DNA of 64,000 nucleotides, taken from assembly GCF_036607905.1 (NCBI RefSeq), contig NZ_CP144555.1, positions 3,100,001 to 3,164,000 on the forward strand, in the 5' to 3' direction. The DNA comes from Streptomyces sp. SCSIO 75703. Lineage in GTDB: Bacteria; Actinomycetota; Actinomycetes; Streptomycetales; Streptomycetaceae. Below, in pieces: positions 54,179 through 63,692 of the stretch (positions within the stretch are counted from its first letter, which is position 1; every line of letters starts with the position of its first letter). The notes under the pieces are model-generated. The model was not told where the DNA came from and did not search any database. It saw nothing but the letters and a program-made list of their open reading frames with translations. Both the position numbers and the translations under genes were made by a program.

Positions 54179-57100
54179 TCAGCGGCGTCCGCGGCCCCTG
54201 CCCCGGCGTCCGTCGTCGTCCGGTTCGTCGTCGCGCGGGCCGAGCAGTTCGTCCGCGAGGGTCGGCAGGTCGTCCAGCGGGGTCTCCTCGGCCCAGTCGG
54301 GCCGGGGGCGGCGGGGGCGTGCCTGCTCGGCGTCGATCCGGGGCAGTTCCCGCGTCCGGTCCTCGGGCTCGCGGGCCGTGCCGGGCCGGGCGGCCGGGTC
54401 CTCGTCGCGGAAGTAGCCGCGCGGGAGCCGGTCGGCGGGGTCGTCCTCGCGTACGGGAGGCAGCACGGCCGTCTCGTCGGCGGCGCCCGGCGGCACGGGC
54501 GGCAGGAGCGCCGTCTCGTCCTCGGACCTCGGCGACACCGCCGGCAGGACCGCCGTCTCGTCGGCCGCGCCCGGCGGCACCGGCAGCTCGGCCGTCACCT
54601 CGGACTCGGACGGCCGCGCGGCCCGGCCGCCACCACGCACGTCGGGCGTGTCGGGCGTGTCGGGCGTGTCGCGGCCTCGGTCGGCCCGCACCGGAGGCAG
54701 GACCGCCGTCTCGTCCGCCGCTCCGGCGGGCGGGGGGCTCGCCGGGGCGGGCGTGGTCGCGGCCCCGGGCGTGCCGGACGGCTTCCGGGTGTCGGCGGAG
54801 CGTCGGGAGGCCGCCTCGGGGGCGGTCGGCCGGGTGCCCGCGGCGGCCGCTGCCGCCGCCGCCTCGGCGGCCCGGCGGGCCTCCTCGGCGCGGATCAGGG
54901 CCTCTTCGGCCCGGCGCTGCTTCTCCAGGCGCTGTGCCTCGGCCTCCGCCCGCAGCCGGGCCTCCTCCTCGGCCTGCTTGCGGCGCCGCTCCTCCTCCGC
55001 CCGGCGGCGGGCCTCCTCCTCGGCGCGCGCCTTCTCCTCGGCGAGCACCCGGGCCCGCTCCTCCTCGGCCTTGCGGCGGGCCTCCTCGGCGCGGCGGCGG
55101 GCCTCCTCGGCCTGCCGCTCGGCCTCGCGGCGCTGGGCCTCCTCCAGTTCGCGCCGCTTGCGCTCCTCCTCCTCGGCGCGCAGCCGCTCCAGCTCTTCCT
55201 GGCGCTCACGCTCCAGGCGCTCTTCCTCGGCCTTGCGGGCGGCCTCCTCCTCCGCCTTGCGGCGGGCCTCCTCCTCGGCCTTGCGCCGCGCCTCCTCGCG
55301 GGCCCGGATCTCGGCCTCGGAGAGCGGCAGCACCTGGTCGAGCCGGTGGCGTACGACGGCGGTGACGGCCTCCGGCTCCTGGCCCGCGTCGACCACGAGG
55401 TAGCGCCCGGGGTCGGCTGCGGCCAGCGCGAGGAAGCCGGAGCGCACGCGCGCGTGGAACTCGGCGGGCTCCGACTCCAGCCGGTCAGGCGCCTCGGTGA
55501 ACCGCTCGCGGGCGGTCTCCGGGGCGACGTCCAGGAGGACGGTCAGGTGCGGGACGAGCCCGTCGGTCGCCCAGCGGTTGATACGGGCGATCTCGGTCGG
55601 CGACAGGTCGCGCCCGGCGCCCTGGTAGGCCACCGAGGAGTCGATGTACCGGTCGGAGACGACGACCGCGCCGCGCTCCAGGGCGGGCCGGACGACGGTG
55701 TCGACGTGTTCCGCGCGGTCGGCGGCGTAGAGCAGGGCCTCGGCGCGGTGGGACAGCCCGGCGCTGGAGACGTCGAGCAGGATGGACCGCAGCCGCTTGC
55801 CCACCGGCGTGGCGCCGGGCTCGCGGGTGAGGACCACCTCGTGCCCCTTGCTGCGGATCCACTCGGCGAGGGCCTCGGCCTGGGTGGACTTGCCGGCGCC
55901 GTCGCCGCCCTCCAGGGCGATGAAGAAACCGTTCGTCGCGGGGGTGGGGACCGGGTCGTCGCCGCCGAGCAGCGCGTCGCGCAGGTCGTGCCGCAGCGGG
56001 ACGCCCGAGCGGTCGTCGACCTTGGCCAGCACCAGCGCGGCCACCGGCAGCAGCAGCGCGCCGACCAGCATCAGGGTGAACGCGGCCCCGCCGTGCGCGA
56101 AGACGAACTTGCCGTTCTCCAGGCGGTGCGGCCCGATGCCCGCCGCCACCAGGGGCGCGACGACCGCGCCGAGGCCGACGCACAGCCGCACGCACGCGTG
56201 CAGGTGCTCGGTGACCCGGGCGCGTCGCGCCTCCTCGGTCTCCTGGTCGAGCAGCGCGTGCCCGGTGTTGGCGGCGGCGCCCGCGCCGACACCGGTCAGC
56301 GCGAGGAGCAGCAGCACGCTGGTGTCGTCCGGGACGAGCCCGGCGGAGAGCAGGGTGATGCCGGAGAAGGCGATCGCCAGGGCGAGCAGGCGCCGGCGGG
56401 AGAGGGAGGGCAGCAGGGAGGGTGCGGTGCGGATGCCGACGACGACACCGCCGGTGAGCGCGCCCACCATGAGCCCGAAGAGTACGGGGCCGCCGTGCAG
56501 GTCGATGGCGTGCAGCACCGTGACGGCGACCGTGGCGGCGACCGCCCCGGCGACCGCGGTGCAGGCGAGGACCAGCAGCGGGATCGCGCCGGTGCGGCCG
56601 GTGTCCGGGCCACCGCCGCTCCGGGGACGGCGCAGTCCCTCCAGCGGCGACCGCGCCCGCGGGGTGCGGACGGTGGGCAGTTCCAGGAAGGTCACCAGGG
56701 ACAGCGAGGCGGCGAACAGCCCGGCCGCCACGTACGAGCCGAGCGCCGCCTGGTGCTCGGCGAACCAGGCGATGCCGGCGCCCAGCAGGTTGTTGAGCAG
56801 GCCGGCGACGACGAGCGCGACGGCGGCGAGCGGGATGGCGACGAAACCGGTGCGCAGGGAGAGGCGGCGCAGGGCGTCCATGTGGTCCGGCAGCGGGCGC
56901 ACGGCGGCGCCCTCGGGCGGCGGGGCGGGCAGCAGCGCGGGGGCCGCGCCCTCCCGGCACACCGTCCAGAAACGTTCGGCCACTCCGGTGACGAAGGCGG
57001 TCACCAGGAGCACGGCGAGGGCGCTGTCCCGCGTCCAGTCAATCCACAGGGGCGCGACGAGCAGCAGCGCGGCCCGCACCCCGTCCGCGCCGACCATGGT

Positions 57101-57454
57101 CCAGCGGCGGTCGAGCGGACCGTCGGGGGAGGTGAGCGAGGTGAGAGGGCCGAGCAGGACGGCGCCGAAGAGCACCGTCGCCAGGACGCGCACCGCGAAG
57201 ACGGTCGCCACCGCGAACGCCACGCCCCGGTAGCCGCCGCCCAGCGCGCCCGTGGCGATGGCGGACTGCACGGCGAGGAGCACCAGCACCAGCAGGGCGA
57301 GGATGTCGCCGACACCCCCCACGAGCTGCGCCCCCCACAGGCGCCTGAGCTGCGGCCGGCGCAGCAGGGCGCGGACGGCGCGCTCGCGGGAGTCCGCGAC
57401 GAGTGCGTCGTCAGGGGCGGTGTGAGGGGCCGTTGGCTGCTCGGCTCGCGTCAT
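54179..57454 (-). CDS. tmk: thymidylate kinase fused to an N-terminal membrane transporter-like domain and C-terminal coiled coil
   Basis: A 1091-residue fusion. Residues 1-480 are an MFS-like domain with about 10-12 transmembrane helices (RLWGAQLVGGVGDILALLVLVLLA). Residues 505-710 are a complete thymidylate kinase: P-loop LEGGDGAGKST (near 515-523), LTREPGATPVGKRLR, DRYIDSSVAYQGAGR; it phosphorylates dTMP to dTDP. Residues 710-870 form an Ala/Glu/Arg coiled coil (EEARRKAEEE repeats). Residues 900-1091 are disordered with four DETAVLPPV-like repeats. ATG 57454 follows TAGGCT-N6. A standard Tmk has about 210 residues. Confidence 0.93.
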   Translation of the reverse strand: MTRAEQPTAPHTAPDDALVADSRERAVRALLRRPQLRRLWGAQLVGGVGDILALLVLVLLAVQSAIATGALGGGYRGVAFAVATVFAVRVLATVLFGAVLLGPLTSLTSPDGPLDRRWTMVGADGVRAALLLVAPLWIDWTRDSALAVLLVTAFVTGVAERFWTVCREGAAPALLPAPPPEGAAVRPLPDHMDALRRLSLRTGFVAIPLAAVALVVAGLLNNLLGAGIAWFAEHQAALGSYVAAGLFAASLSLVTFLELPTVRTPRARSPLEGLRRPRSGGGPDTGRTGAIPLLVLACTAVAGAVAATVAVTVLHAIDLHGGPVLFGLMVGALTGGVVVGIRTAPSLLPSLSRRRLLALAIAFSGITLLSAGLVPDDTSVLLLLALTGVGAGAAANTGHALLDQETEEARRARVTEHLHACVRLCVGLGAVVAPLVAAGIGPHRLENGKFVFAHGGAAFTLMLVGALLLPVAALVLAKVDDRSGVPLRHDLRDALLGGDDPVPTPATNGFFIALEGGDGAGKSTQAEALAEWIRSKGHEVVLTREPGATPVGKRLRSILLDVSSAGLSHRAEALLYAADRAEHVDTVVRPALERGAVVVSDRYIDSSVAYQGAGRDLSPTEIARINRWATDGLVPHLTVLLDVAPETARERFTEAPDRLESEPAEFHARVRSGFLALAAADPGRYLVVDAGQEPEAVTAVVRHRLDQVLPLSEAEIRAREEARRKAEEEARRKAEEEAARKAEEERLERERQEELERLRAEEEERKRRELEEAQRREAERQAEEARRRAEEARRKAEEERARVLAEEKARAEEEARRRAEEERRRKQAEEEARLRAEAEAQRLEKQRRAEEALIRAEEARRAAEAAAAAAAAGTRPTAPEAASRRSADTRKPSGTPGAATTPAPASPPPAGAADETAVLPPVRADRGRDTPDTPDTPDVRGGGRAARPSESEVTAELPVPPGAADETAVLPAVSPRSEDETALLPPVPPGAADETAVLPPVREDDPADRLPRGYFRDEDPAARPGTAREPEDRTRELPRIDAEQARPRRPRPDWAEETPLDDLPTLADELLGPRDDEPDDDGRRGRGRGRR

Positions 57455-57460
57455 GCGTTC

Positions 57461-57466
57461 AGCCTA
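57461..57466 (-). promoter_or_regulatory. -10 box of leaderless promoter for tmk
   Basis: TAGGCT on the minus strand, six bases before the tmk ATG; no Shine-Dalgarno. The gap to topA (57455-57699) has no other feature I can support. Confidence 0.55.
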
Positions 57467-57699
57467 TCGGGCGTCGAGGACAGGCCGGTGTACCCGGCCG
57501 AACGGACGAACGCCCCGACACCGAAATGATGCGGAGGCGTTCCGTGGGCCGCTCCCCAGACCGGGCCCCGGGGTCGCCGACGGGCGCCACGCGGGAGAAC
57601 CGGAGGAGGAACCCCTGGTGGACGGTGGCGGCGTACCGGCCACCCGCCGGGGACCCGGCACGGTGTGGCGGGTCCGGCGGGCGGGTGCCGGGCCCGCGC

Positions 57700-60564
57700 T
57701 CAGTCCGTCCCGGTCTCCGAGGCGGCCGTCTTCTTCGCGGTGCTCTTCTTGGCCGTGCTCTTCTTCGCCGTGCTCTTCTTCGCCGTGCTCTTCGCGGCCG
57801 CGGTCTTGCCCGTGGCCGTCTTGGCGGCGGTCTTCTTCGCCGCGGTCTTCTTGGCCGCCGTCTTCTTCGCGGGGGCCTTCTTGGCGGCCTTCTTCGCCGT
57901 CTTCTTGGCGGGCGCCTTGGCACGCTTCTCCGCGAGCAGTTCGAAGCCGCGCTCCGGGGTGATCTCCTCGACGCTGTCGCCGGAGCGCAGGGTCGCGTTG
58001 GTCTCCCCGTCGGTGACGTACGGGCCGAAGCGGCCGTCCTTGACCACGACCGGCTTGCCGCTGACCGGGTCCTCGCCCAGTTCCTTCAGCGGCGGCTTGG
58101 CCGCGGCCCGGCCCCGCTGCTTGGGCTGGGCGTAGATCGCCAGCGCCTCTTCCAGGGTGATGGTGAAGAGCTGCTCCTCGGCCTGGAGCGACCGCGAGTC
58201 CGTGCCCTTCTTCAGGTACGGGCCGTAGCGGCCGTTCTGCGCGGTGATCTCGACGCCCTCGGCGTCGGTGCCGACGATCCGCGGGAGCGACATCAGGCGC
58301 AGCGCGTCGTCCAGGGTGACCGTGTCCAGCGACATCGACTTGAACAGCGAGGCCGTACGCGGCTTGACGGCGTTCTTGCCGGTCTTCGGGGTGCCCTCGG
58401 GGAGCACCTCGGTGACGTACGGTCCGTAGCGGCCGTCCTTGGCGACGATGGTGTGGCCGGTCGCCGGGTCGGTGCCGAGTTCGAAGTCGCCGCTGGGCTT
58501 GGCGAGCAGTTCCTCGGCGAGTTCGACGCTCAGCTCGTCCGGGGCGAGGTCCTCGGGGATGTCGGCGCGCTGGTGGTTCTCGGCGTCCTTCTCCCCGCGC
58601 TCGATGTACGGGCCGTAGCGGCCGACGCGCAGCACGATGCCGCTGCCGACGGGGAAGGAGGAGACCTCGCGGGCGTCGATCGCGCCGAGGTCGGTCACGA
58701 GTTCCTTCAGGCCGCCGAGGTGGTCCCCGTCGCCGTTGCCGGCGTCGGCGGCGCGGCCGGAGCCGCTGCCCTCGCCGAAGTAGAAGCGGCGCAGCCACGG
58801 CACGGCCTGGGCCTCGCCGCGGGCGATGGCGTCGAGGTCGTCCTCCATCTTGGCGGTGAAGTCGTAGTCGACGAGCCGCCCGAAGTGCTTCTCCAGGAGG
58901 TTGACGACGGCGAAGGAGAGGAAGGACGGCACGAGCGCCGTGCCCTTCTTGAACACGTACCCGCGGTCCAGGATCGTGCCGATGATCGACGCGTACGTCG
59001 ACGGGCGGCCGATCTCCCGCTCCTCCAGTTCCTTGACCAGCGACGCCTCGGTGTAGCGGGCCGGGGGCTTGGTGGCGTGACCGTCGGCGGTGATCTCCTC
59101 GGCGGTGAGCGCGTCGCCCTCGCCGACCTGCGGAAGCCGGCGCTCGCGGTCGTCCAGCTCGGCGTTCGGGTCGTCGGCGCCCTCGACGTACGCCTTGAGG
59201 AAGCCGTGGAAGGTGATCGTCTTGCCGGAGGCGCTGAACTCGACGTCCCGGCCGTCGGCCGCGGCGCCGCCGATCTTCACGGTGACGCTGTTGCCGGTCG
59301 CGTCCTTCATCTGGGAGGCGACGGTCCGCTTCCAGATCAGCTCGTAGAGCCGGAACTGGTCGCCGGTGAGCCCGGTCTCCGCGGGCGTGCGGAAACGATC
59401 GCCCGAGGGGCGGATGGCCTCGTGCGCCTCCTGCGCGTTCTTGACCTTCCCGGCGTAGGTGCGCGGCTGCGCCGGCAGGTAGTCGGCGCCGTAGAGCTGC
59501 GTGACCTGGGCGCGGGCGGCGGAGATCGCCGTGTCGCTCAGCGTCGTGGAGTCCGTGCGCATGTAGGTGATGAAGCCGTTCTCGTACAGCTTCTGGGCGA
59601 TCTGCATGGTCGCCTTGGCCCCGAAGCCGAGCTTGCGGGAGGCCTCCTGCTGCAGCGTCGTCGTCCGGAACGGCGCGTACGGCGAGCGGCGGTACGGCTT
59701 GGACTCGACGGAGCGGACCGTGAACCGCGTCTTTGCCAGGGCGGCGGCCAGCGCGCGGGCGGTCGCCTCGTCGAGGTGGAGGGTGTTGGCGGACTTGAGC
59801 TGTCCGAGGGAGTCGAAGTCGCGGCCCTGGGCGACACGCCGTCCGTCGACACTCTGCAGGCGCGCCACGAGGGCGGCGGGGTCGGAGGCGTCACCCGGGC
59901 GGCCCGTGGCAAAGGTGCCGGTCAGGTCCCAGTACGAGGCGGAGCGGAACGCGATGCGCTCGCGCTCCCGCTCGACCACCAGGCGGGTCGCCACCGACTG
60001 CACCCGGCCGGCCGACAGCCGCGGCATGACCTTCTTCCACAGCACCGGGGAGACCTCGTAGCCGTAGAGGCGGTCGAGGATGCGGCGGGTCTCCTGGGCG
60101 TCGACGAGCTTCTGGTTGAGCTGGCGCGGATTGGCCACGGCGGCCCGGATCGCGTCCTTGGTGATCTCGTGGAACACCATCCGCTTGACCGGGATCTTCG
60201 GCTTGAGGACTTCCTGGAGGTGCCAGGCGATGGCCTCCCCCTCGCGGTCCTCATCGGTGGCGAGGAAGAGTTCGTCGGACTCCTTCAGCAGGTCCTTGAG
60301 CTTCTTGACCTGGGCCTTCTTGTCGGCGTTCACCACATAGACGGGCTGGAAGTCGTGCTCGACGTCCACCCCGAGGCGCCGCACCTCACCGGTGTACTGC
60401 TCGGGCACCTCGGCGGCGCCGTTGGGAAGGTCGCGGATGTGCCCGACGCTCGCCTCGACGACGTAACCGGGCCCGAGGTAGCCCTTGATCGTCTTCGCCT
60501 TGGCAGGCGACTCGACGATGACGAGTCGGCGGCCGCCCTTCGCGGTCTCGCTGGTCGGGGACAA
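57700..60564 (-). CDS. topA: DNA topoisomerase I
   Basis: A 954-residue type IA topoisomerase relaxing negative supercoils. The TOPRIM domain has VIVESPAKAKTIKGYLG near the N-terminus and the DEDREGEAIAWH acidic motif; the catalytic tyrosine is Y334 in NGFITYMRTDSTTLS. The C-terminus has no zinc fingers but RYGPY-type repeats (GRYGPYIERGE, GRYGPYVTEV, GRYGPYLKKG, GRFGPYVTDG) and ends in a Lys/Ala tail from about residue 878 (AKKTAAKKTAAKK, STAKKSTAKK). The start is TTG 60564 with GGAGAG about ten bases upstream, giving the family start LSPTSETAKGGRRLVIVES. Confidence 0.95.
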   Translation of the reverse strand: MSPTSETAKGGRRLVIVESPAKAKTIKGYLGPGYVVEASVGHIRDLPNGAAEVPEQYTGEVRRLGVDVEHDFQPVYVVNADKKAQVKKLKDLLKESDELFLATDEDREGEAIAWHLQEVLKPKIPVKRMVFHEITKDAIRAAVANPRQLNQKLVDAQETRRILDRLYGYEVSPVLWKKVMPRLSAGRVQSVATRLVVERERERIAFRSASYWDLTGTFATGRPGDASDPAALVARLQSVDGRRVAQGRDFDSLGQLKSANTLHLDEATARALAAALAKTRFTVRSVESKPYRRSPYAPFRTTTLQQEASRKLGFGAKATMQIAQKLYENGFITYMRTDSTTLSDTAISAARAQVTQLYGADYLPAQPRTYAGKVKNAQEAHEAIRPSGDRFRTPAETGLTGDQFRLYELIWKRTVASQMKDATGNSVTVKIGGAAADGRDVEFSASGKTITFHGFLKAYVEGADDPNAELDDRERRLPQVGEGDALTAEEITADGHATKPPARYTEASLVKELEEREIGRPSTYASIIGTILDRGYVFKKGTALVPSFLSFAVVNLLEKHFGRLVDYDFTAKMEDDLDAIARGEAQAVPWLRRFYFGEGSGSGRAADAGNGDGDHLGGLKELVTDLGAIDAREVSSFPVGSGIVLRVGRYGPYIERGEKDAENHQRADIPEDLAPDELSVELAEELLAKPSGDFELGTDPATGHTIVAKDGRYGPYVTEVLPEGTPKTGKNAVKPRTASLFKSMSLDTVTLDDALRLMSLPRIVGTDAEGVEITAQNGRYGPYLKKGTDSRSLQAEEQLFTITLEEALAIYAQPKQRGRAAAKPPLKELGEDPVSGKPVVVKDGRFGPYVTDGETNATLRSGDSVEEITPERGFELLAEKRAKAPAKKTAKKAAKKAPAKKTAAKKTAAKKTAAKTATGKTAAAKSTAKKSTAKKSTAKKSTAKKTAASETGTD

Positions 60565-60833
60565 CTTCGCTCTTCTCTCCGGTCGACGCTGGGGCCTCCC
60601 CAGGCGGTGGTCCCGGGGTCGGGTCGTTCTGTGTTTCGGCGGTGACGCTGCGGAGTGTGACGGTACCTCCCGCCCCCGTGTCAAACGGGAAAAGCCCGCA
60701 ACGGCCACTCGAACGGTAACCCGACGAACCCTGTTCCTGCCGCCCGGAGTGCCGACCGGCCCTCGGCGCGTATCCGGAGCGCGACTCCGTGACTACCCGG
60801 CCCGCACCGGCCACGTGGCCGGAAAGCCGTGCC

Positions 60834-61031
60834 TCACAGGCGGGTCAGGCACCACAGGGCGAGGAGCAGCGCGACCACCGAGACGAGGCCGGCGACGGTC
60901 GCCGATGCGACCGGGTTCACACCGTCCGCGACGGGGCGGCCCTGCCGCACGCGCGTCGCGGTCCACACCAGCAGACAGCCCCCGAACAGGGCGAACACCA
61001 TGCCCGCGAAGATCGCGGGTCCGCTTTCCAT
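60834..61031 (-). CDS. small two-helix membrane protein
   Basis: A 65-residue protein from ATG 61031 with AGGGGG about 11 bases upstream. Two hydrophobic helices (IFAGMVFALFGGCLLVWTA and SATVAGLVSVVALLLALWCL) are joined by a short basic loop (RVRQGRPVADGVNPV). Function is unknown. It lies between the methyltransferase and topA on the same strand. Confidence 0.65.
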   Translation of the reverse strand: MESGPAIFAGMVFALFGGCLLVWTATRVRQGRPVADGVNPVASATVAGLVSVVALLLALWCLTRL

Positions 61032-61223
61032 GACCGCCGTGCCCCCTTCTCCCCGGGCGCGGGTGCCCGGACCCAGGGAGGCTGACACGCGCGGGCGGCG
61101 GACAGGCGAACCCGAGGTGAACGGGGGCACGACGCCGCCCCTCCCCGTGCGGCGGGGCCGGGAAGGGGCGGGCACGGGGGCGTGCCGGACCGCGGCGCGC
61201 CGTGAAGACCGGTGCGGTTTTCC

Positions 61224-62738
61224 CTACGCCGGTTCGAGGAAGCCCTGCTCCACCAGGAGCCGGATCTGCGCGGGCGTACGGTCGCGCAGCGCCACCGGGT
61301 CCTCGCCGACGAGTTGGGCGATGGCGTCCAGGATGCGGCCGGCGGTCATCGTGCCGTCGCAGACGCCCGCGAAGCCGGCGCCGACCGTGTCGACGCGGGT
61401 GGCCCGGCGCATGCCGCGGTTCTGCCGCAGCACGACGTGCTCGGGGTCCTCGGCGCCGGGCGGCCCGACCTGCTCCTGGACGACCTCGCCGGCCAGCGTG
61501 AAACAGGCCGCGAGCAGCGCGGCGTCGTCGTTCGCGCGCAGGTAGTCGACGCGGTCGAAGTGGGCTCGGACCGTCTCGCCGAGCGGCTGCTCGACCGGGT
61601 GCGGCCACTCCTCCACGGTGACCGAGGGCGCGGCCGCCGCGGTCCGGCGCAGCGTGATCCAGCCGAAGCCGACCGCCTTGACCCCGCGCGCCTCGAACTC
61701 GTCCAGCCACGCGTCGTAGCGCGCCTCGTACGCGGCCGTGTCCCCCCGGTGGTCGCCCGCGTCCCGGAGCCACAGCTCGGCGTACTGCGTGATGTCCTGC
61801 ACCTCGCGCTGGACGATCCAGGCGTCGCAGCCGTCCGGCACCCAGGAGCGCAGCCGCTCGGTCCAGTCCCGGCCCTCCACGTGCTGCCAGTTCGCCAGGA
61901 AGTGCGCGAAGCCGCCCTCGGCGAGCCGCCGCCCGGTCTGCTGGACGAGGGTGCGGCACAGGTCGTCCCCGGCCATGCCCCCGTCCCGGTACGTGAGCCG
62001 GGCCCCGGGGGAGATCACGAACGGCGGGTTGGACACGATCAGGTCGTACGTCTCCTCGCCGACCGGCTCGTAGAGCGAGCCCTCCCGCAGGTCGGCGGCG
62101 GGCGCCCCGGACAGGGCGAGGGTGAGCGCGGTGATGTGCAGGGCGCGCGGGTTCACGTCGGTGGCCGTCACGCGCGTGGCGTGCCCGGAGGCGTGCAGCG
62201 CCTGGATGCCGGAACCGGTGCCGAGGTCGAGGGCCGCGCGGACGGGGGCGCGCACGGTGAGGCCGGCGAGCGTGGTCGAGGCGCCGCCGACGCCGAGGAC
62301 GACGCCCTCGGCCCGGTTGCCGATGCCGCCCGCACCGCCGACGGCGCAGCCCAGGTCGGAGACGATGAACCAGTCCTCGCCGTCCGGTCCGCCGTACGGG
62401 CGCACGTCGACGGCGGCCGCCACCTCCTCCCCGTCGGTGCGCACGAGCCACCCGTGCGCCAGGCAGTCGTCCAGGGGCAGGACGTCCGCCACGCGCGCGT
62501 GGGGCACGGGTTGCTGGAGCAGGAACAGCCGCACGAGCAGTTCCAGCGGCGTGTCGCCCCGGGTGGCCCGGAGCGCGGGCACCGTCTCGCTGCGGGACAG
62601 CGCCGCGTAGGCGGGGGCGCCGAGCAGTTCCAGCAGTCCGTCGGCGGTGAAGGACGCCCCGAGCAGGGCCTCCCGCAGTCGCGCGGCGACGTCGGGGTGG
62701 TCGGCTGAGGGAAGGGGGGAGAGGCTGGCGTTACTCAC
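61224..62738 (-). CDS. class I SAM-dependent methyltransferase, HemK/RsmC-like fold (NPPF motif)
   Basis: A 504-residue protein. The N-terminal 160 residues are a helical/winged region (AARLREALLGASFTADGLLELLG, LLVRLFLLQQPVP). The Rossmann methyltransferase core follows: ALDLGTGSGIQALHASGHATRV, VTATDVNPRALHITALTLAL and the NPPF motif in YDLIVSNPPFVISPG, which is typical of enzymes modifying amide or exocyclic amino groups. The C-terminal 150 residues are an extra domain. Target unknown (rRNA, DNA or protein). GTG 62738 is the likely start. Confidence 0.85.
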   Translation of the reverse strand: MSNASLSPLPSADHPDVAARLREALLGASFTADGLLELLGAPAYAALSRSETVPALRATRGDTPLELLVRLFLLQQPVPHARVADVLPLDDCLAHGWLVRTDGEEVAAAVDVRPYGGPDGEDWFIVSDLGCAVGGAGGIGNRAEGVVLGVGGASTTLAGLTVRAPVRAALDLGTGSGIQALHASGHATRVTATDVNPRALHITALTLALSGAPAADLREGSLYEPVGEETYDLIVSNPPFVISPGARLTYRDGGMAGDDLCRTLVQQTGRRLAEGGFAHFLANWQHVEGRDWTERLRSWVPDGCDAWIVQREVQDITQYAELWLRDAGDHRGDTAAYEARYDAWLDEFEARGVKAVGFGWITLRRTAAAAPSVTVEEWPHPVEQPLGETVRAHFDRVDYLRANDDAALLAACFTLAGEVVQEQVGPPGAEDPEHVVLRQNRGMRRATRVDTVGAGFAGVCDGTMTAGRILDAIAQLVGEDPVALRDRTPAQIRLLVEQGFLEPA

Positions 62739-62865
62739 GTCCCCATTGTGGCCCGCGTCCCGCCCCTCGGCCGGGGGGCGGGCACCGCCGGGTGGACGCA
62801 CTCCACGGGCCGGGGCGGGCGAGTGGCGGGGCCGGGCGCGCGGGGGCCGTCGCCGGATGCGGGGG

Positions 62866-63432
62866 TCAGCCCTGTGCCGCCGGGGCGGTGGCCGACTTGC
62901 AGCTCGGCTGCTTGGCCATCGCCTTGCCGACGTCGCCCTCCTCCAGGGTCCTGAGCGCGTCGCTGCCGTTCTTGCCGAGCTTGTTCAGCTCGGTGGCGAT
63001 GTCCTTGAGTCCGTCGGCGAACTTGGCCTGGTCCTTGGTGTCGAGGTCCTCCACCTGCGTCTTCAGGGAGGCGTACGCCGAGGAGAGGCTGTCGAGTTCC
63101 TTGACGGCGTCCTTTTGCTTCTTCTCACCGTCGTCGACGTTCGGCGGCCCGGCCTTCTGCACGGCGGCGCCCATCGCCTTGTAGGCGTCGGACATGTCCT
63201 GGAACGCCTTCGCGTCGGTCTTCTGGACCTGCTCCGGCGTGCTGTTGTCCGAGGTCTCCTTCTGGATCGCGGTGTTGGCGGCCTCGATCTTCTTGGCCTG
63301 CGGCTGCACCGCGTCGCAGACCTCCTTCGCCCAGGCGTCCAGCTTCTCGTTGCCGTCGCCGCCGCCGCATCCCGTCAGCGCCAGTACCAGTACCGCACCG
63401 CCGGACAGCGCGGCCGCGAGCTTCTTGTTCAC
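62866..63432 (-). CDS. small secreted lipoprotein, helical
   Basis: A 188-residue protein with a lipoprotein signal (VNKKLAAALSGGAVLVLALTGC, lipobox LTGC, Cys22) and an all-helical charged mature region (KLDAWAKEVCDAVQPQAKKIEAANTAIQ, SLSSAYASLKTQVEDLDTKDQAKF). It resembles the small secreted proteins common in Streptomyces; function unknown. GTG 63432 is chosen because GGAAGGG lies nine bases upstream. Two mature cysteines may pair. Confidence 0.82.
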   Translation of the reverse strand: MNKKLAAALSGGAVLVLALTGCGGGDGNEKLDAWAKEVCDAVQPQAKKIEAANTAIQKETSDNSTPEQVQKTDAKAFQDMSDAYKAMGAAVQKAGPPNVDDGEKKQKDAVKELDSLSSAYASLKTQVEDLDTKDQAKFADGLKDIATELNKLGKNGSDALRTLEEGDVGKAMAKQPSCKSATAPAAQG

Positions 63433-63618
63433 CGGTTTGGTCCCTTCCATGGCTCTCGGCCCCGGAACATACACGCCGGATGGAGGACACGGTCAGGACG
63501 AACATCCGTTAAGAGCGTGTCTGACGCCATTTGCACCAAGAGAGAGAAGCCTCACCACGCGCGGGCGCCCCCGTCCCGCGCATACCGGCGACACGCGTGC
63601 GCGCCATGGCCTACGGCT

Positions 63619-63652
63619 GGGCGGACGGCGTGTCAACACACGCCGTCCGCCC
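63619..63652 (-). terminator. terminator of hppA
   Basis: Perfect 15-bp stem GGGCGGACGGCGTGT / ACACGCCGTCCGCCC with a four-base loop (extendable by a T-A pair), about 40 bases after the hppA stop on the minus strand. Confidence 0.85.
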
Positions 63653-63692
63653 ACGCCTTGGCTCTTCCCCGCTGGTCCGGGCACCGGGCCGG

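Noticed and set aside
53828..60645. Plus-strand frames of 1233 and 1080 codons over tmk and topA
   Set aside because: Antisense shadows of clearly identified essential genes.
60565..60708. Upstream extension of topA to 60708
   Set aside because: The extra 48 residues do not look like a topoisomerase N-terminus; TTG 60564 has a ribosome-binding site and gives the family start.
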